Assembly (NCBI GenBank): GCA_005239725.1
Contig: SBBM01000035.1
Location: forward strand, 1 to 38,163
Direction: 5' to 3'
DNA from: Planctomycetales bacterium
Lineage (GTDB): Bacteria > Omnitrophota > Gorgyraeia > Gygaellales > Profunditerraquicolaceae
Length of the DNA: 38,163 nt
The position numbers were made by a program, and so were the translations under genes. The notes beneath the pieces are model-generated. The model was given only the letters and a program-made list of their open reading frames with translations. It was not told the origin of the DNA and did no database searches. This document shows positions 9,189 through 19,209 of the stretch, in pieces (within the stretch, counting starts at the first letter, position 1; each line of letters starts with the position of its first letter).

Positions 9189-9665
9189 TTAAAGCCTTTT
9201 TAATAATTTAGCGAACCTTACGCCCAGCCTCTGGCACTGTTTTGTTGCGCGCGTATCCGGTGCGCCTATGGCTACCGGGCCATAATGGTCACCCTGATGG
9301 TCACCCTGGATAATCATACCATGAATCAACATGGCATTCAAGATATCCAGTATTGTAGTTTCATTGCCCCCTGCGATGTTAGCGCTTGAAGAAAATGCGG
9401 CGCCGGCTTTCCCTTCAAGCTTACCGTGCAATTTAACCGATTCGTCAATGAAAGATTTAATCTCGCTTGCCATTGTGCCGTAATAAGTAGGGGAGCCGAT
9501 AATTATCCCTTCATATTTTAACAATTCGTCAACCGAGCAATCCTTAACATCCTTTACGATTGCGCCGACACCCTCCCCCTTTATGCCTTGGGCAATAATC
9601 TCAGCCATTTTTTTGGTGTTTCCCCCGCGGGAATAATAAATAATCAATACCTGCGCCATAAACAC
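9189..9665 (-). CDS. Flavodoxin/WrbA-like NAD(P)H:quinone oxidoreductase family protein
   Basis: VLIIYYSRGGNTKKMAEIIAQG...GSPTYYGTMASEIKSFID. Confidence 0.85.
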   Translation of the reverse strand: MFMAQVLIIYYSRGGNTKKMAEIIAQGIKGEGVGAIVKDVKDCSVDELLKYEGIIIGSPTYYGTMASEIKSFIDESVKLHGKLEGKAGAAFSSSANIAGGNETTILDILNAMLIHGMIIQGDHQGDHYGPVAIGAPDTRATKQCQRLGVRFAKLLKRL

Positions 9666-9673
9666 CCCCCTTT

Positions 9674-10426
9674 TTAAATCAACATCGCTATGGACATCAT
9701 CCTGCCGCAGGACCTGCCTTCCCTGCGGTAGGAAAAAAACTCATCGTTACGACACGAAGTACAAACCAGGGAATCGTATATATTTGTTTCTTTGACGCCT
9801 GAATCTAAAAACTGCCTCTTGTTTACCCCGGTTAAATCAAAATAAAACTTACCGCCTCTCTCAACCACACTTCCCGGGAAAAAATCCACGAATTCCCTTC
9901 CCACTTCATAACAGCACTGCCTTATCGCAGGGCCGAATCTTACATGCAAATCAGCGGGTTTACTTCTATACTTTTCCCGCATTACCTTTATTACATTCGC
10001 CGAGATTTTACCTTTCGTGCTGCGCCAGCCGGCATGAATTAACCCGATAACACGGTTTCGCGGGTCATAAAGAAATACGGAAAGGCAGTCTGCGGTAAAT
10101 ATTGCCAAAGGCAAATTCCTTTCCGCGGCAATAAGGCCGTCTATTCCTGGCATGGCGCCTTGCGCGGATAAAGCCCCCCTGCCTTTATCTTTAATATCTA
10201 CGCATGCCACCGAATTACCGTGGATCTGTTTTACGCATACAAGATCGACATAGTCAATGCCTAACCCGCGCAAATAATTTTCTCTGTTTTTTAAAGAATT
10301 GTCCGTCTCTCCGTAAGATAGAGACATATTGCCATGCTCGCGGCCGCTAAAAGATAAAACTCCTTCCCATTCAGCGGGAAATTCTGACCACCTTGTTTCT
10401 TGAAGTCTTTCCTTTGATAATTTCAA
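9674..10426 (-). CDS. YfiH/PgeF-family polyphenol oxidase (laccase domain, purine nucleoside phosphorylase-like)
   Basis: KQIHGN, ADCLSVFLYDP..VIGLIHAGWRST, FGPAIRQCCYEVG, CTSC; start uncertain (overlaps DUF167 CDS by 56 bp). Confidence 0.88.
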   Translation of the reverse strand: MKLSKERLQETRWSEFPAEWEGVLSFSGREHGNMSLSYGETDNSLKNRENYLRGLGIDYVDLVCVKQIHGNSVACVDIKDKGRGALSAQGAMPGIDGLIAAERNLPLAIFTADCLSVFLYDPRNRVIGLIHAGWRSTKGKISANVIKVMREKYRSKPADLHVRFGPAIRQCCYEVGREFVDFFPGSVVERGGKFYFDLTGVNKRQFLDSGVKETNIYDSLVCTSCRNDEFFSYRREGRSCGRMMSIAMLI

Positions 10427-10589
10427 TCTGATACCTCTTCACATTAAGGTACTCTGCTAATAAATTTATCAGCTGCTCATTGGCAAGCCCTTTATCCGCG
10501 GGTTTTGTCAGGTACGCCTTCAGGGAACCGTTTTCTTTTTTGATTAAATTCCTGCTTGCCTCAGGGATGACCCGGACATTCAAAATCAT
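10371..10589 (-). CDS. DUF167/YggU family protein
   Basis: 72 aa: VIPEASRN...LKAYLTKPADKGLANEQLINLLAEYL. Confidence 0.85.
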   Translation of the reverse strand: MILNVRVIPEASRNLIKKENGSLKAYLTKPADKGLANEQLINLLAEYLNVKRYQIEIIKGKTSRNKVVRISR

Positions 10590-10891
10590 TTTTTTGCGGC
10601 AACGTCGTAAGCATCTTTAATGCTGTATATGCCGAATATGCAAATTAAGGCCAATCCGATTAGAAAAAGTCCGCCGCACAGGATTAATGCGCTTACACCC
10701 GCTATCTTGCCCAATAACCATAAACCAGCCAGTATGCTCCCCATAATCAGCGCCAGCATGCCTACGGCAGAAAAAAACATAATTAGCAACCCCTTGTTAA
10801 TCTGGCCGTTATAAAGCTGGCCCAGGCCGTTAAAGACAAAAGAAAGCACCGCCGCGGTTCCGGGATGGGATTTAATATTTTCGTCAGGCAT
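10586..10891 (-). CDS. Small integral membrane protein, TM2/DUF5683-like
   Basis: 101 aa, LSFVFNGLGQLYNGQINKGLLIMFF start typical of TM2-like proteins. Confidence 0.6.
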   Translation of the reverse strand: MPDENIKSHPGTAAVLSFVFNGLGQLYNGQINKGLLIMFFSAVGMLALIMGSILAGLWLLGKIAGVSALILCGGLFLIGLALICIFGIYSIKDAYDVAAKK

Positions 10892-11894
10892 GGTTTACCT
10901 CCTGGTTATTAGTGATTTGCTTGGTCTGTGCAGTTACGTTGAGTTTATCGTTAAAATTCCCCAATTTTATCCTGGCATCGTTATACTTTTTTACGACGTT
11001 GGAAAGATGCGTGCCTATTAAGTCAAAATCTTCCTGGAATTTCTTAAAATCCACCTGCATACGCCCGAGCTCGGCAAAGATATTCTGGATATTGCGCTCA
11101 ATGTTTATGCCCCTTAACCCGTACAATATAGCCTGAAGATAAGCGTAAAAGGTATTGGGAGAGACAAAAATGGTTTTCTTTAACTTCGCGTAAGAACTTA
11201 TCTCTTCATCCATGCTTATCTGATAATATACCGCTTCGGAAGGTATATACATCAGGGCGAAATCAAATGTGCCTTCATCAGGCAGGATGTATTTGGAAGA
11301 AACTTCGTTAATCCTTGCCTTTACGTCCCGGACAAATGCGCGGTAGCTTACCTTGCCTTCGTCTTCGGTTTTACTTTCAGCCGACCTTTTAAAATTTTCC
11401 AGCGGGAATTTCGCGTCAATGGCTACCAGATTCTCGCCGATAACAATCACGGCGTCGGCGGTATCCCCGTTTTTAAAGTGGTGCTGGAGCCTTATATTTT
11501 CCCTGGGCAGGATATCTTCCAGCAATTTGCCTAACATGGTCTGGCCTATTTCTCCCCTGAATTTCGGGGCGCGCAGTAAGTCCTGGAGGCTTGAGATATC
11601 CTTGCTTATTTCATAGATATGCTTGTGCGTCTCTTCCAGCCTTCCCAGACTCTTCTGGACATCCCCGAAGACTTGCGTAGCCGAATCCAGCCTTTCGCCG
11701 ACTGTTTTATGGGTATCCAGCAACGCCTGGGAAGTCTCCTTTAAACGTTCATTTACCTGCTGGGTGATAAAATTAAGCTGCTGGTTAAGCTGGGAGGTAA
11801 TCCTTAAAATGAGGAAGATGGTTACCAGGATTCCGGAAAAAAGGATGATTATAGTCAGCCAGGGCATACCTAAAATTATAACACTACGCGCCAT
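10884..11894 (-). CDS. rmuC: RmuC-family DNA recombination protein
   Basis: N-term TM, coiled coil, KFRGEIGQTMLGKLLEDILPREN, VAIDAKFPLENFKR. Confidence 0.9.
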   Translation of the reverse strand: MARSVIILGMPWLTIIILFSGILVTIFLILRITSQLNQQLNFITQQVNERLKETSQALLDTHKTVGERLDSATQVFGDVQKSLGRLEETHKHIYEISKDISSLQDLLRAPKFRGEIGQTMLGKLLEDILPRENIRLQHHFKNGDTADAVIVIGENLVAIDAKFPLENFKRSAESKTEDEGKVSYRAFVRDVKARINEVSSKYILPDEGTFDFALMYIPSEAVYYQISMDEEISSYAKLKKTIFVSPNTFYAYLQAILYGLRGINIERNIQNIFAELGRMQVDFKKFQEDFDLIGTHLSNVVKKYNDARIKLGNFNDKLNVTAQTKQITNNQEVNHA

Positions 11895-11897
11895 TTT

Positions 11898-12617
11898 TTA
11901 AAGCAAATAATCTTTTTTTATCCTTTTTACGCTGCGGAATATATTTGTCCTTATGTCCGGGCAGACCTTTTCCAAATCTTTGATGATATTGGTGATTTTG
12001 CTGCGGTTTGAGGTAACGGAATTGGGGCAGGCGCACTTCTCATGGGGGAATTTTGCCTCCCTGGCAAATCTCACAATCATATCTTCTTCCACGTAGGCGA
12101 GCGGCCGGATAAGCGTGATTTTGCCGTCAAATAATTCCTGTTTCGGGGCCATCGCGGAAATCTCGCCGTGAAAAAACAAATTCAATAAAATTGTTTCAAC
12201 GATATCGTCTTTGTGATGGCCCAGGGCGACCTTGGCGCAGCCGAAACGGTCGGCAACTTCAAAGAGCGCTTTCCGCCTGTTCCAGGAACACCAGAAGCAG
12301 GATATGTCTTTGCGGGATTTACCCTGAAGTATATCTATCTTCTCAACATGATAATCAACGCCGAGTTTCTTAAAATACTCGGACAAAATCTTTGGATGCT
12401 GACAGGGATAGCCTAAATTGATATGTACTGCCAAGAGCTCATATTTTATCGGGACAAAGCTCTTGCGGTCGTTCAACACGCGTAGCATCGTAAGGCTGTC
12501 CTTGCCGCCGGATACCGCTACCGCGATTTTATCGCCATCGGCAATCATCCCGTAATCGGTAATCGCCCTGCCTACGCGTTTTGAAATATAAAACTCAATG
12601 CCCTGTAACAGTGCCAT
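11898..12617 (-). CDS. TtcA-family tRNA 2-thiocytidine biosynthesis-like PP-loop ATPase
   Basis: SGGKDSLTML PP-loop, CFWCSWNRRKALFE, LGHHKDDIVET. Confidence 0.85.
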   Translation of the reverse strand: MALLQGIEFYISKRVGRAITDYGMIADGDKIAVAVSGGKDSLTMLRVLNDRKSFVPIKYELLAVHINLGYPCQHPKILSEYFKKLGVDYHVEKIDILQGKSRKDISCFWCSWNRRKALFEVADRFGCAKVALGHHKDDIVETILLNLFFHGEISAMAPKQELFDGKITLIRPLAYVEEDMIVRFAREAKFPHEKCACPNSVTSNRSKITNIIKDLEKVCPDIRTNIFRSVKRIKKDYLL

Positions 12618-12625
12618 CTATCTAT

Positions 12626-12816
12626 AGGGGACGTTTCCCCTGCTCGTTACTTCTTATCAATCAACAAGTTATAAAGGGGTCAAATCGATTTCTTTAGCAA
12701 TCAATGAGTCGCAATATTTCAATTTCCCCTAACCATAACACCTTATTCTACAATAAGTTATAACGAAGGGAAACGTCCCCTTTGTTTCTAACGAAGGGAA
12801 ACGTCCCCTTTGTTTC
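12626..12816. repeat. REPIN/MITE-like element bounded by inverted GGGGACGTTTCCC sequences; right end is a 28-bp tandem duplication
   Basis: Left AGGGGACGTTTCCCC 12626-12640; right TAACGAAGGGAAACGTCCCCTTTGTTTC at 12761-12788 repeated identically at 12789-12816. Confidence 0.75.
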
Positions 12817-13633
12817 ATGGTATAAAAAGACGGATTAATTTGTCTCCCCAAAGAAGGGAAACAATAGCCGCCAGGGATAAAAACGGGCCGTAAGGAATAA
12901 GGTGGTCTTTTTTAACTGCGAGGTTTATCAAGGCAATTACCAGCGCCAAGAAGGGCGCGATAAAAAAAGCGAGTATTGCCCTTTGCCAGCCCAAGAATGC
13001 GCCAATCATTGCCAGCAACTTTACATCCCCTCCGCCCATAGACTCGGTTTCGCCCTGTATGGGAGGATTTTTAAGGAGTTTAAAATAAACCAAATCAAAC
13101 CCCTTTCCGGTAAGATAAATAATCCCTCCGCCGATAATTATGCCCAAAAAAGAACTGAGAGGATAGGCAAAATTGTATCTTAACGGACTTATATTTATTC
13201 CTCGTATGGCGCTTAAAATAAAACCGACGATAACGCCGCCGACGGAAATTTCGTCGGGGATAATCCGGTGCGGGATATCTACGAATGTCGCCACAATCAA
13301 ACCTAATACAAAAAGCAGGTAAAGAAAAAAATTGAAGGTTAAACCGTATATATTATAAAAGATGACAAACGTCAGCGCAGTTATCAACTCCACCACAAAA
13401 TACCTGAAAGATATCTTTTCTTTGCAGAAACGACACCTGCCTCCGAGAAGAATATAGCTTAAGAAAGGTATATTATCATACCAGAAAATGGTTTTCCCGC
13501 ATTTTGGGCAGTGCGAACGCGGCACAACTATGGAACGTTTCTTTGGGTCTTCCTCCGGCAGCCTATGGATACAGACATTCAAAAAACTGCCTGCCAGGGA
13601 GCCAAAAATAAAAACAACGATTTTCTCAATCAT
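12815..13633 (-). CDS. Prepilin peptidase (A24 family)
   Basis: GSFLNVCIHRLP, CPKC...CRFC zinc-site cysteines, GGGDVKLLAMIGAFLGW aspartyl motif. Confidence 0.92.
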   Translation of the reverse strand: MIEKIVVFIFGSLAGSFLNVCIHRLPEEDPKKRSIVVPRSHCPKCGKTIFWYDNIPFLSYILLGGRCRFCKEKISFRYFVVELITALTFVIFYNIYGLTFNFFLYLLFVLGLIVATFVDIPHRIIPDEISVGGVIVGFILSAIRGINISPLRYNFAYPLSSFLGIIIGGGIIYLTGKGFDLVYFKLLKNPPIQGETESMGGGDVKLLAMIGAFLGWQRAILAFFIAPFLALVIALINLAVKKDHLIPYGPFLSLAAIVSLLWGDKLIRLFIP

Positions 13634-14472
13634 TTATGCATTGCCTCTTCTAAAGCCCTGCGCATCACCTCGGCCGGAGCGCTCTTTCCCGTCCAGATTT
13701 CAAATGCTTCTGCACCTTGATACAAAAGCATACCCAGCCCATTGGAAGTTTTCGTGCCTTTTCCCTTAGCCATTTTAAGCAGTTTTGTTTCAGGCGGATT
13801 ATAAACCAGGTCATAGACCAGTAAATCTTTATGGACAAATTTTTCATCCACCAGGCAGGGGTCGGTTTCCTTCATGCCGACAGGCGTGGCATTAACCAAT
13901 AAATCGCAATCCTCAATATTAAGGTCAATGATAGAAACGGCCAGCTTAATATATACGCCTTTAAAACCGGCCCTTAAATTGTCGAACAAGGCAGCAACTT
14001 TTCCCGTATCGACATCAAAGATATTTATTGCCTGTGGTTTTGATTTACTCAAATAGACGGATACTGCCTTTGCCGCTCCGCCTGCGCCGATAATCGCGAT
14101 TCTTTTCCCCTCAGGGTCAAATCCCAAATCTTTAGTGAGGTGCCTTAAAAAACCTTCTCCGTCCGTATTAAACCCTTCTAAATTATCCCCTGAAACCCTA
14201 ATCGTATTCACTGCCCCGATAAGCTTTGCCTCATCCGAAATCTTATTCAGGAAAGGCATAACCTTTTCTTTATAAGGCGCAGTCACATTCAAGCCGAAAA
14301 TATGTTGCGATTGAAGTTTTTTAAAAAAATTCCCGATTTCACTTTCTTCTAAAGGAAAAAGTTTGTATTCCGCATCGATGTTTAGGGCCTTGAATGCGGC
14401 GTTGTGCATTGCCGGAGAAAAACTCTGCTTTAGGGGGTAACCGATTAGGCCGTAGATTTTGGGGAAGGTCAT
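13630..14472 (-). CDS. aroE: Shikimate dehydrogenase
   Basis: YPLKQSFSPAMHNAAF, NVTAPYKEKV, GAGGAAKAV, NATPVGM, DLVYNPPET. Confidence 0.93.
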   Translation of the reverse strand: MTFPKIYGLIGYPLKQSFSPAMHNAAFKALNIDAEYKLFPLEESEIGNFFKKLQSQHIFGLNVTAPYKEKVMPFLNKISDEAKLIGAVNTIRVSGDNLEGFNTDGEGFLRHLTKDLGFDPEGKRIAIIGAGGAAKAVSVYLSKSKPQAINIFDVDTGKVAALFDNLRAGFKGVYIKLAVSIIDLNIEDCDLLVNATPVGMKETDPCLVDEKFVHKDLLVYDLVYNPPETKLLKMAKGKGTKTSNGLGMLLYQGAEAFEIWTGKSAPAEVMRRALEEAMHK

Positions 14473-15974
14473 TTACTTTCTATTTTATTGATGGCGTCAA
14501 GGTACGCCCTTACTGCCGCTTCAATGATATCCGTGCTTGAGCCGTGGCCGACGGCATCGCGCATCTTTACCTTCAACTTAAGGCTGGCGTGGCCGAGGGC
14601 ATCCTTACCTGAAGTAACTGCCTCAAGGCGGAAGTCTTCAAGCTTTACTTTCTGTTTGATTATCCTATCTATCGCTTTAAAACAGGCATCCACGGGACCG
14701 TCTCCGGTAGATTCGCCTTTTAAAGTTTGCGACTTTTTCTTTAAAACTACGGACGCCTTAGGCTTAACCTGTGTTCCGGAATTAACCGTAAAACTGGCCA
14801 ATTGCCAGACGGGCTTCTCCTCCCGCATTTCATCCTCTACGATTATACGCAGGTCATCATCAAAAATATCCTTCTTCCTATCCGCAACCTCTTTAAAACG
14901 CTCAAATGCCTTATTTAATTGTTCATCATTAAGATGAAAACCCAAAAAATTAAGCCGGTCCCTGAATGCGTGGCGACCGGAGTGTTTCCCGAGGATAAGC
15001 CTGCTTTCGGCTATACCTACATCGCGGGGGTCCATAATCTCATAGGTAATCCTCTTTTTCAAAATTGCATCCTGATGGATACCGGATTCATGGGCAAAGG
15101 CATTTCTGCCGACGATTGCCTTATTTGGAGGAACCACAAAATTAGTAAGGTTGCTTACCAGGCGCGAAGCGCGGTATATTTCCCTCGTATGAATATTGTT
15201 ATAAAAATCCCCGAAGACATCTTTGCGGGTTTTCATCGCCATAACTACTTCTTCAAGCGAGGCGTTACCCGCCCTTTCGCCTATCCCGTTAATCGTGCAA
15301 TGCGCCTGCCGCGCCCCGGCCAGGATTGCCGAAAGGGAATTTGCCGTGCTCAAGCCCAAATCATCGTGGCAATGAATGGAAATAACCGCCTTATTTATAT
15401 TCGGGACATTTTCTTTTATATCGCTAACCAGGGAGTAAATTTCCTGGGGGTAACTATAACCGACTGTATCGGGGATATTTATAGTCGCAGCACCTTCTTT
15501 AATAGCCATCTCTATCATGCGGAACAAAAAGCCTTTTTCCGTGCGTGTAGCGTCTTCCGGAGAAAATTCGATATCAGAACAGAATTTTTTTGCATGCCGG
15601 ATAGAATCCCTGGCAATAACCTCTATTTCCTCTTCCGCTTTCTTGAATTTATATCTTAAGTGTATTTTAGACGTAGCCAGGAAGAGGTGGATACGCGGGG
15701 CCCTCGCCTTTTTTAGGGATTTTCCGGCGTGTTCAATGTCCTTGTAAATACAGCGGGCCAGGGCGCAAACGCCGCATTTCTTAATCAGTTTTGCGACAGC
15801 GCTTACCGCCGCAAAATCTCCCGGCGAAGCAACGGGGAAACCCGCTTCAATAATATCAACCCCGAGCTTCTCAAGCTGGCTAGCCACTTCCAATTTCTGG
15901 AAAGTGTTCATGGAAGCGCCCGGCGCCTGCTCTCCGTCGCGCAAAGTCGTATCAAATATTATAATCCTGTTCAT
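14469..15974 (-). CDS. leuA: 2-isopropylmalate synthase
   Basis: IFDTTLRDGEQAPGASM, HCHDDLG, NGIGERAGNASLEEV, ESGIHQDAILK; C-terminal regulatory domain. Confidence 0.93.
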   Translation of the reverse strand: MNRIIIFDTTLRDGEQAPGASMNTFQKLEVASQLEKLGVDIIEAGFPVASPGDFAAVSAVAKLIKKCGVCALARCIYKDIEHAGKSLKKARAPRIHLFLATSKIHLRYKFKKAEEEIEVIARDSIRHAKKFCSDIEFSPEDATRTEKGFLFRMIEMAIKEGAATINIPDTVGYSYPQEIYSLVSDIKENVPNINKAVISIHCHDDLGLSTANSLSAILAGARQAHCTINGIGERAGNASLEEVVMAMKTRKDVFGDFYNNIHTREIYRASRLVSNLTNFVVPPNKAIVGRNAFAHESGIHQDAILKKRITYEIMDPRDVGIAESRLILGKHSGRHAFRDRLNFLGFHLNDEQLNKAFERFKEVADRKKDIFDDDLRIIVEDEMREEKPVWQLASFTVNSGTQVKPKASVVLKKKSQTLKGESTGDGPVDACFKAIDRIIKQKVKLEDFRLEAVTSGKDALGHASLKLKVKMRDAVGHGSSTDIIEAAVRAYLDAINKIESK

Positions 15975-15985
15975 AATTATTGGCG

Positions 15986-16052
15986 GTTAGCGGGTAGCGT
16001 ATAGTTAAAATCTTTTGTGTTCTATTCGCTACACGCTCTACGCTATACGCTA
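15986..16052. repeat. TAGCGTA-unit inverted repeat element at the 3' end of ilvC
   Basis: TTAGCGGGTAGCGTATAG ... CGCTACACGCTCTACGCTATACGCTA; contains the ilvC TAG stop. Confidence 0.75.
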
Positions 16053-17042
16053 TTTTTTCATCCAGGGCATCATTTCGCGAAGTTGTTTGCCGACCTTCTC
16101 AATTTGATGTTCATCGTCATCTTTCAACAGCTTATCGAAATTAGGCCTGCCCGCCTCATTTTCCTTAATCCATTCCCTGGCAAATTTTCCTTTCTGGATC
16201 TCCTTCAGGATTTTCTGCATTTCTTTTCTGGTTTTTGCCGTAATAATCCTGGGGCCGCGGGTCAAATCCCCGTAACAGGCGGTATTGGAAACCCTCCGGC
16301 GCATGCCGGAAATTCCAAACTCCTGGACTAAATCGGTAATAAGTTTTAATTCGTGCAAAACTTCAAAATAGGCAATCTCCGGCTGATAACCTGCGTTAAC
16401 TAAAGTATCAAACCCTGCCTTTATAAGCTCAGTAACTCCGCCGCAAAGCACTGCCTGCTCCCCGAATAAATCCGTCTCGGTCTCTTCTTTAAAAGTAGTT
16501 TCAATGACGCCTGCCTTTGTAGCGCCTAATCCCTTGGCGTAAGCCAAAGCAATTTTCAATGCGCTGCCTGTTGCATCCTGGAATATGGCTACTAAGGAAG
16601 GGACGCCCTTGCCCTCTTCATACATTTTTCTTACCAATGCGCCCGGTCCTTTTGGAGCGACCATAAATACGTCTACGGTTTTAGGGGGTTTAATCTGTTT
16701 AAAATGAATGTTAAAACCGTGAGAAAAGCAAAGCCCCTTGCCTTTCTTTAAATTCGGCTTAATGTTCTCTGCGTAAACCTTTGCCTGCACATGGTCCTGG
16801 GTAAGAATCTGGATGATGTCCGCGGCCCTGGCTGCCTCTTGCGCAGGTACGGGGATGAATCCGTCTTTCTTTGCCTGTTCAAAGTTCGCCGTGCCTTCCA
16901 GCTCCGAGACAACCACTCTGCAGCCTGAATCGCGCAAGCATAAAGCCTGACCCCTGCCCTGTATGCCGTAGCCGATTATGCCCACAGTTTTATCTTTTAA
17001 TAAACCCAAATCCGCGTCATTGTCATAATATACCTTTATCAT
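16050..17042 (-). CDS. ilvC: Ketol-acid reductoisomerase
   Basis: [26 protein letters not shown]-rich metal-binding C-terminal domain motifs. Confidence 0.95.
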   Translation of the reverse strand: MIKVYYDNDADLGLLKDKTVGIIGYGIQGRGQALCLRDSGCRVVVSELEGTANFEQAKKDGFIPVPAQEAARAADIIQILTQDHVQAKVYAENIKPNLKKGKGLCFSHGFNIHFKQIKPPKTVDVFMVAPKGPGALVRKMYEEGKGVPSLVAIFQDATGSALKIALAYAKGLGATKAGVIETTFKEETETDLFGEQAVLCGGVTELIKAGFDTLVNAGYQPEIAYFEVLHELKLITDLVQEFGISGMRRRVSNTACYGDLTRGPRIITAKTRKEMQKILKEIQKGKFAREWIKENEAGRPNFDKLLKDDDEHQIEKVGKQLREMMPWMKK

Positions 17043-17060
17043 CTCTTGTCTTTCCTCCTT

Positions 17061-17543
17061 TTAATCTACCCCCATGGCAATCCTGCCGGTCTTTACCAGC
17101 TCTTTGATGCCGAAAGGCTTTAAACCTTCAAGTAATTGTTTAATTTCATCCTGCTTGCCCAAACCCTCAACGATAGCAATGTTCTTTTCGGCATTGTGCT
17201 TTACTATTTTAGCCACATATTTATCCAGCAGGCCTTCTAATCTGGCCTTATCCTTTGCCGAATAATTAATTTTAACCAGGACAAGTTCCCTGTCCACATG
17301 TTCCTTCTTTGTAAAATCGGTAACCGTCAGGATGTCAATAAGTTTATTGAGCTGTTTCTTTATCTGCTCAAGGATCTTCTCGTCTTCCGCCTCAACCACA
17401 ATAGTCATATAAGAAATATCCGGGTCAAGGGTTTCGCTCACTGCCAAGGAGGCGATGTTATACCCCCGGGCGCTGAATAACCCTGCCACGCGCGCTAATA
17501 CCCCGGGCTTATTTTCCACCAGAACCGATATTGTATGTTTCAT
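17061..17543 (-). CDS. ilvN: Acetolactate synthase small (regulatory) subunit
   Basis: ACT domain: ISVLVENKPGVLARVAGLFSARGYNIASLAV. Confidence 0.95.
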   Translation of the reverse strand: MKHTISVLVENKPGVLARVAGLFSARGYNIASLAVSETLDPDISYMTIVVEAEDEKILEQIKKQLNKLIDILTVTDFTKKEHVDRELVLVKINYSAKDKARLEGLLDKYVAKIVKHNAEKNIAIVEGLGKQDEIKQLLEGLKPFGIKELVKTGRIAMGVD

Positions 17544-17544
17544 T

Positions 17545-19209
17545 TTACGCCAACCCTTCTATCATGCGGTTAATCGCTTCTCCCGCAGGCACCATCGGAA
17601 AGACATTCTCTTCCGGTTCGATACGAAAATCCATAAACACCACGTTATCCGTTGCCAGCGCCTTATCAATAGCAGGTCTCACTTCTTCTTTTCTGGTTAT
17701 AAGTATCCCCGTAGCGCCATAACTCTCCGCCAATTTCACGAAATCAGGGCTGGTAATGCACACCTGAGAATAACGCCTTTTATAAAAAAGTTCCTGCCAC
17801 TGCCTGACCATACCCAGGTAACCGTTATTCAATATCGCCACCTTAACGTTTATCTTATTGCAGATGCAGGTAGCTAATTCCTGGATATTCATCTGGATAG
17901 AGCCGTCTCCTGCTATATCAAAGACTATCCTTTCAGGATAGCCTAATTTAACGCCCATTGCCGCGGGAAACCCGAAACCCATTGTCCCTAATCCGCCGGA
18001 GGAAATAAAGGTGCGTGGCAGGGAATATTTATACCACTGCGCCGCCCACATCTGGTTTTGGCCTACTTCAGTCGTAATGATAGCGTCTCCCTGGGTTGCC
18101 TCATAAATCTGTTCAATAACATACTGGGGTTTAATTTTACCTTTATCCTTATAGGCCAGAGGATATTTCTTCTTCCAGGAATCGACAATCTTTAACCAGT
18201 CGGCTGTATCGGGAACCTTATTAATCTCCTCCAATAACTGCCCCAATATATTTTTGGCATCGCCCACTATCGGTATATCCACTTTGACGTTCTTACTGAT
18301 AGAGGAAGGGTCAATATCAATATGGATAATTTTAGCGTGTTTGGCAAAGGCATCAAGCCTGCCGGTAACCCGGTCGTCAAAACGCGCGCCCACCGCGATA
18401 ATTAAATCCGCCTCCATTACGGCGTGGTTGGCATAGGCAGTCCCGTGCATGCCCAGCATCCCCAGAGAAAACGGGTGCCTGCCGGGGAAACCCCCTAATC
18501 CCATAAGCGTCATAGTTACCGGAGTCTGAATCTTCTCGGCCAATTCCCTTAATTCCCGGGAGGCACCGGAAGTAATAACCCCTCCGCCGGCATAGATAAT
18601 CGGCTTCTTGGCGTCAGTGATTAATTTAACCGCTTTCTTAATTTGGCCAGGATGCCCAAATGCGGTAGGCTTATACCCTTTTAACTCAATAACCTCCGGC
18701 CAGATAAATTCCGTATCCTGCATTTGAATATCAGACGGGATATCTATTAGGACCGGGCCGGGTCTGCCAGTCGAGGCAATATGGAATGCCTCGCGCACAG
18801 TGCGCGCCAGGTCTTTGATATCTTTTACTAAATAATTATGTTTGGTTATAGGCCGGGTTATTCCGGTAACATCCGCTTCCTGAAAGGCATCGTTACCGAT
18901 TAAAAATGTCTTCACCTGTCCGGTAATGGCAACCAGCGGTATGGAATCCATATAGGCAGTGGCTATCCCGGTGGTAAGGTTGGTTGCGCCAGGGCCTGAC
19001 GTCGCAAGGCAGACCCCGGTTTTTCCGGTTGCCCGGGCATAGCCGTCGGCAGCGTGAGCCGCAGCCTGCTCGTGGCGCGTCAAGATAAATTTTATATCCG
19101 AGTCGTAAAGTTTGTCAAAAATAGGCAGGACTTGCCCGCCGGGATAACCAAACATCACTTCCACGCCTTCGCGCTTCAAACATTCAATGAGGATCTGTGC
19201 GCCTGTCAT
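17545..19209 (-). CDS. ilvB: Acetolactate synthase large subunit (TPP-dependent)
   Basis: [64 protein letters not shown]. Confidence 0.96.
   Translation of the reverse strand: MTGAQILIECLKREGVEVMFGYPGGQVLPIFDKLYDSDIKFILTRHEQAAAHAADGYARATGKTGVCLATSGPGATNLTTGIATAYMDSIPLVAITGQVKTFLIGNDAFQEADVTGITRPITKHNYLVKDIKDLARTVREAFHIASTGRPGPVLIDIPSDIQMQDTEFIWPEVIELKGYKPTAFGHPGQIKKAVKLITDAKKPIIYAGGGVITSGASRELRELAEKIQTPVTMTLMGLGGFPGRHPFSLGMLGMHGTAYANHAVMEADLIIAVGARFDDRVTGRLDAFAKHAKIIHIDIDPSSISKNVKVDIPIVGDAKNILGQLLEEINKVPDTADWLKIVDSWKKKYPLAYKDKGKIKPQYVIEQIYEATQGDAIITTEVGQNQMWAAQWYKYSLPRTFISSGGLGTMGFGFPAAMGVKLGYPERIVFDIAGDGSIQMNIQELATCICNKINVKVAILNNGYLGMVRQWQELFYKRRYSQVCITSPDFVKLAESYGATGILITRKEEVRPAIDKALATDNVVFMDFRIEPEENVFPMVPAGEAINRMIEGLA

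Noticed and set aside
14919-15659. 246-aa plus-strand ORF antisense to leuA
   Set aside because: Shadow ORF opposite a well-supported leuA; no recognisable domain, composition matches antisense of coding DNA.
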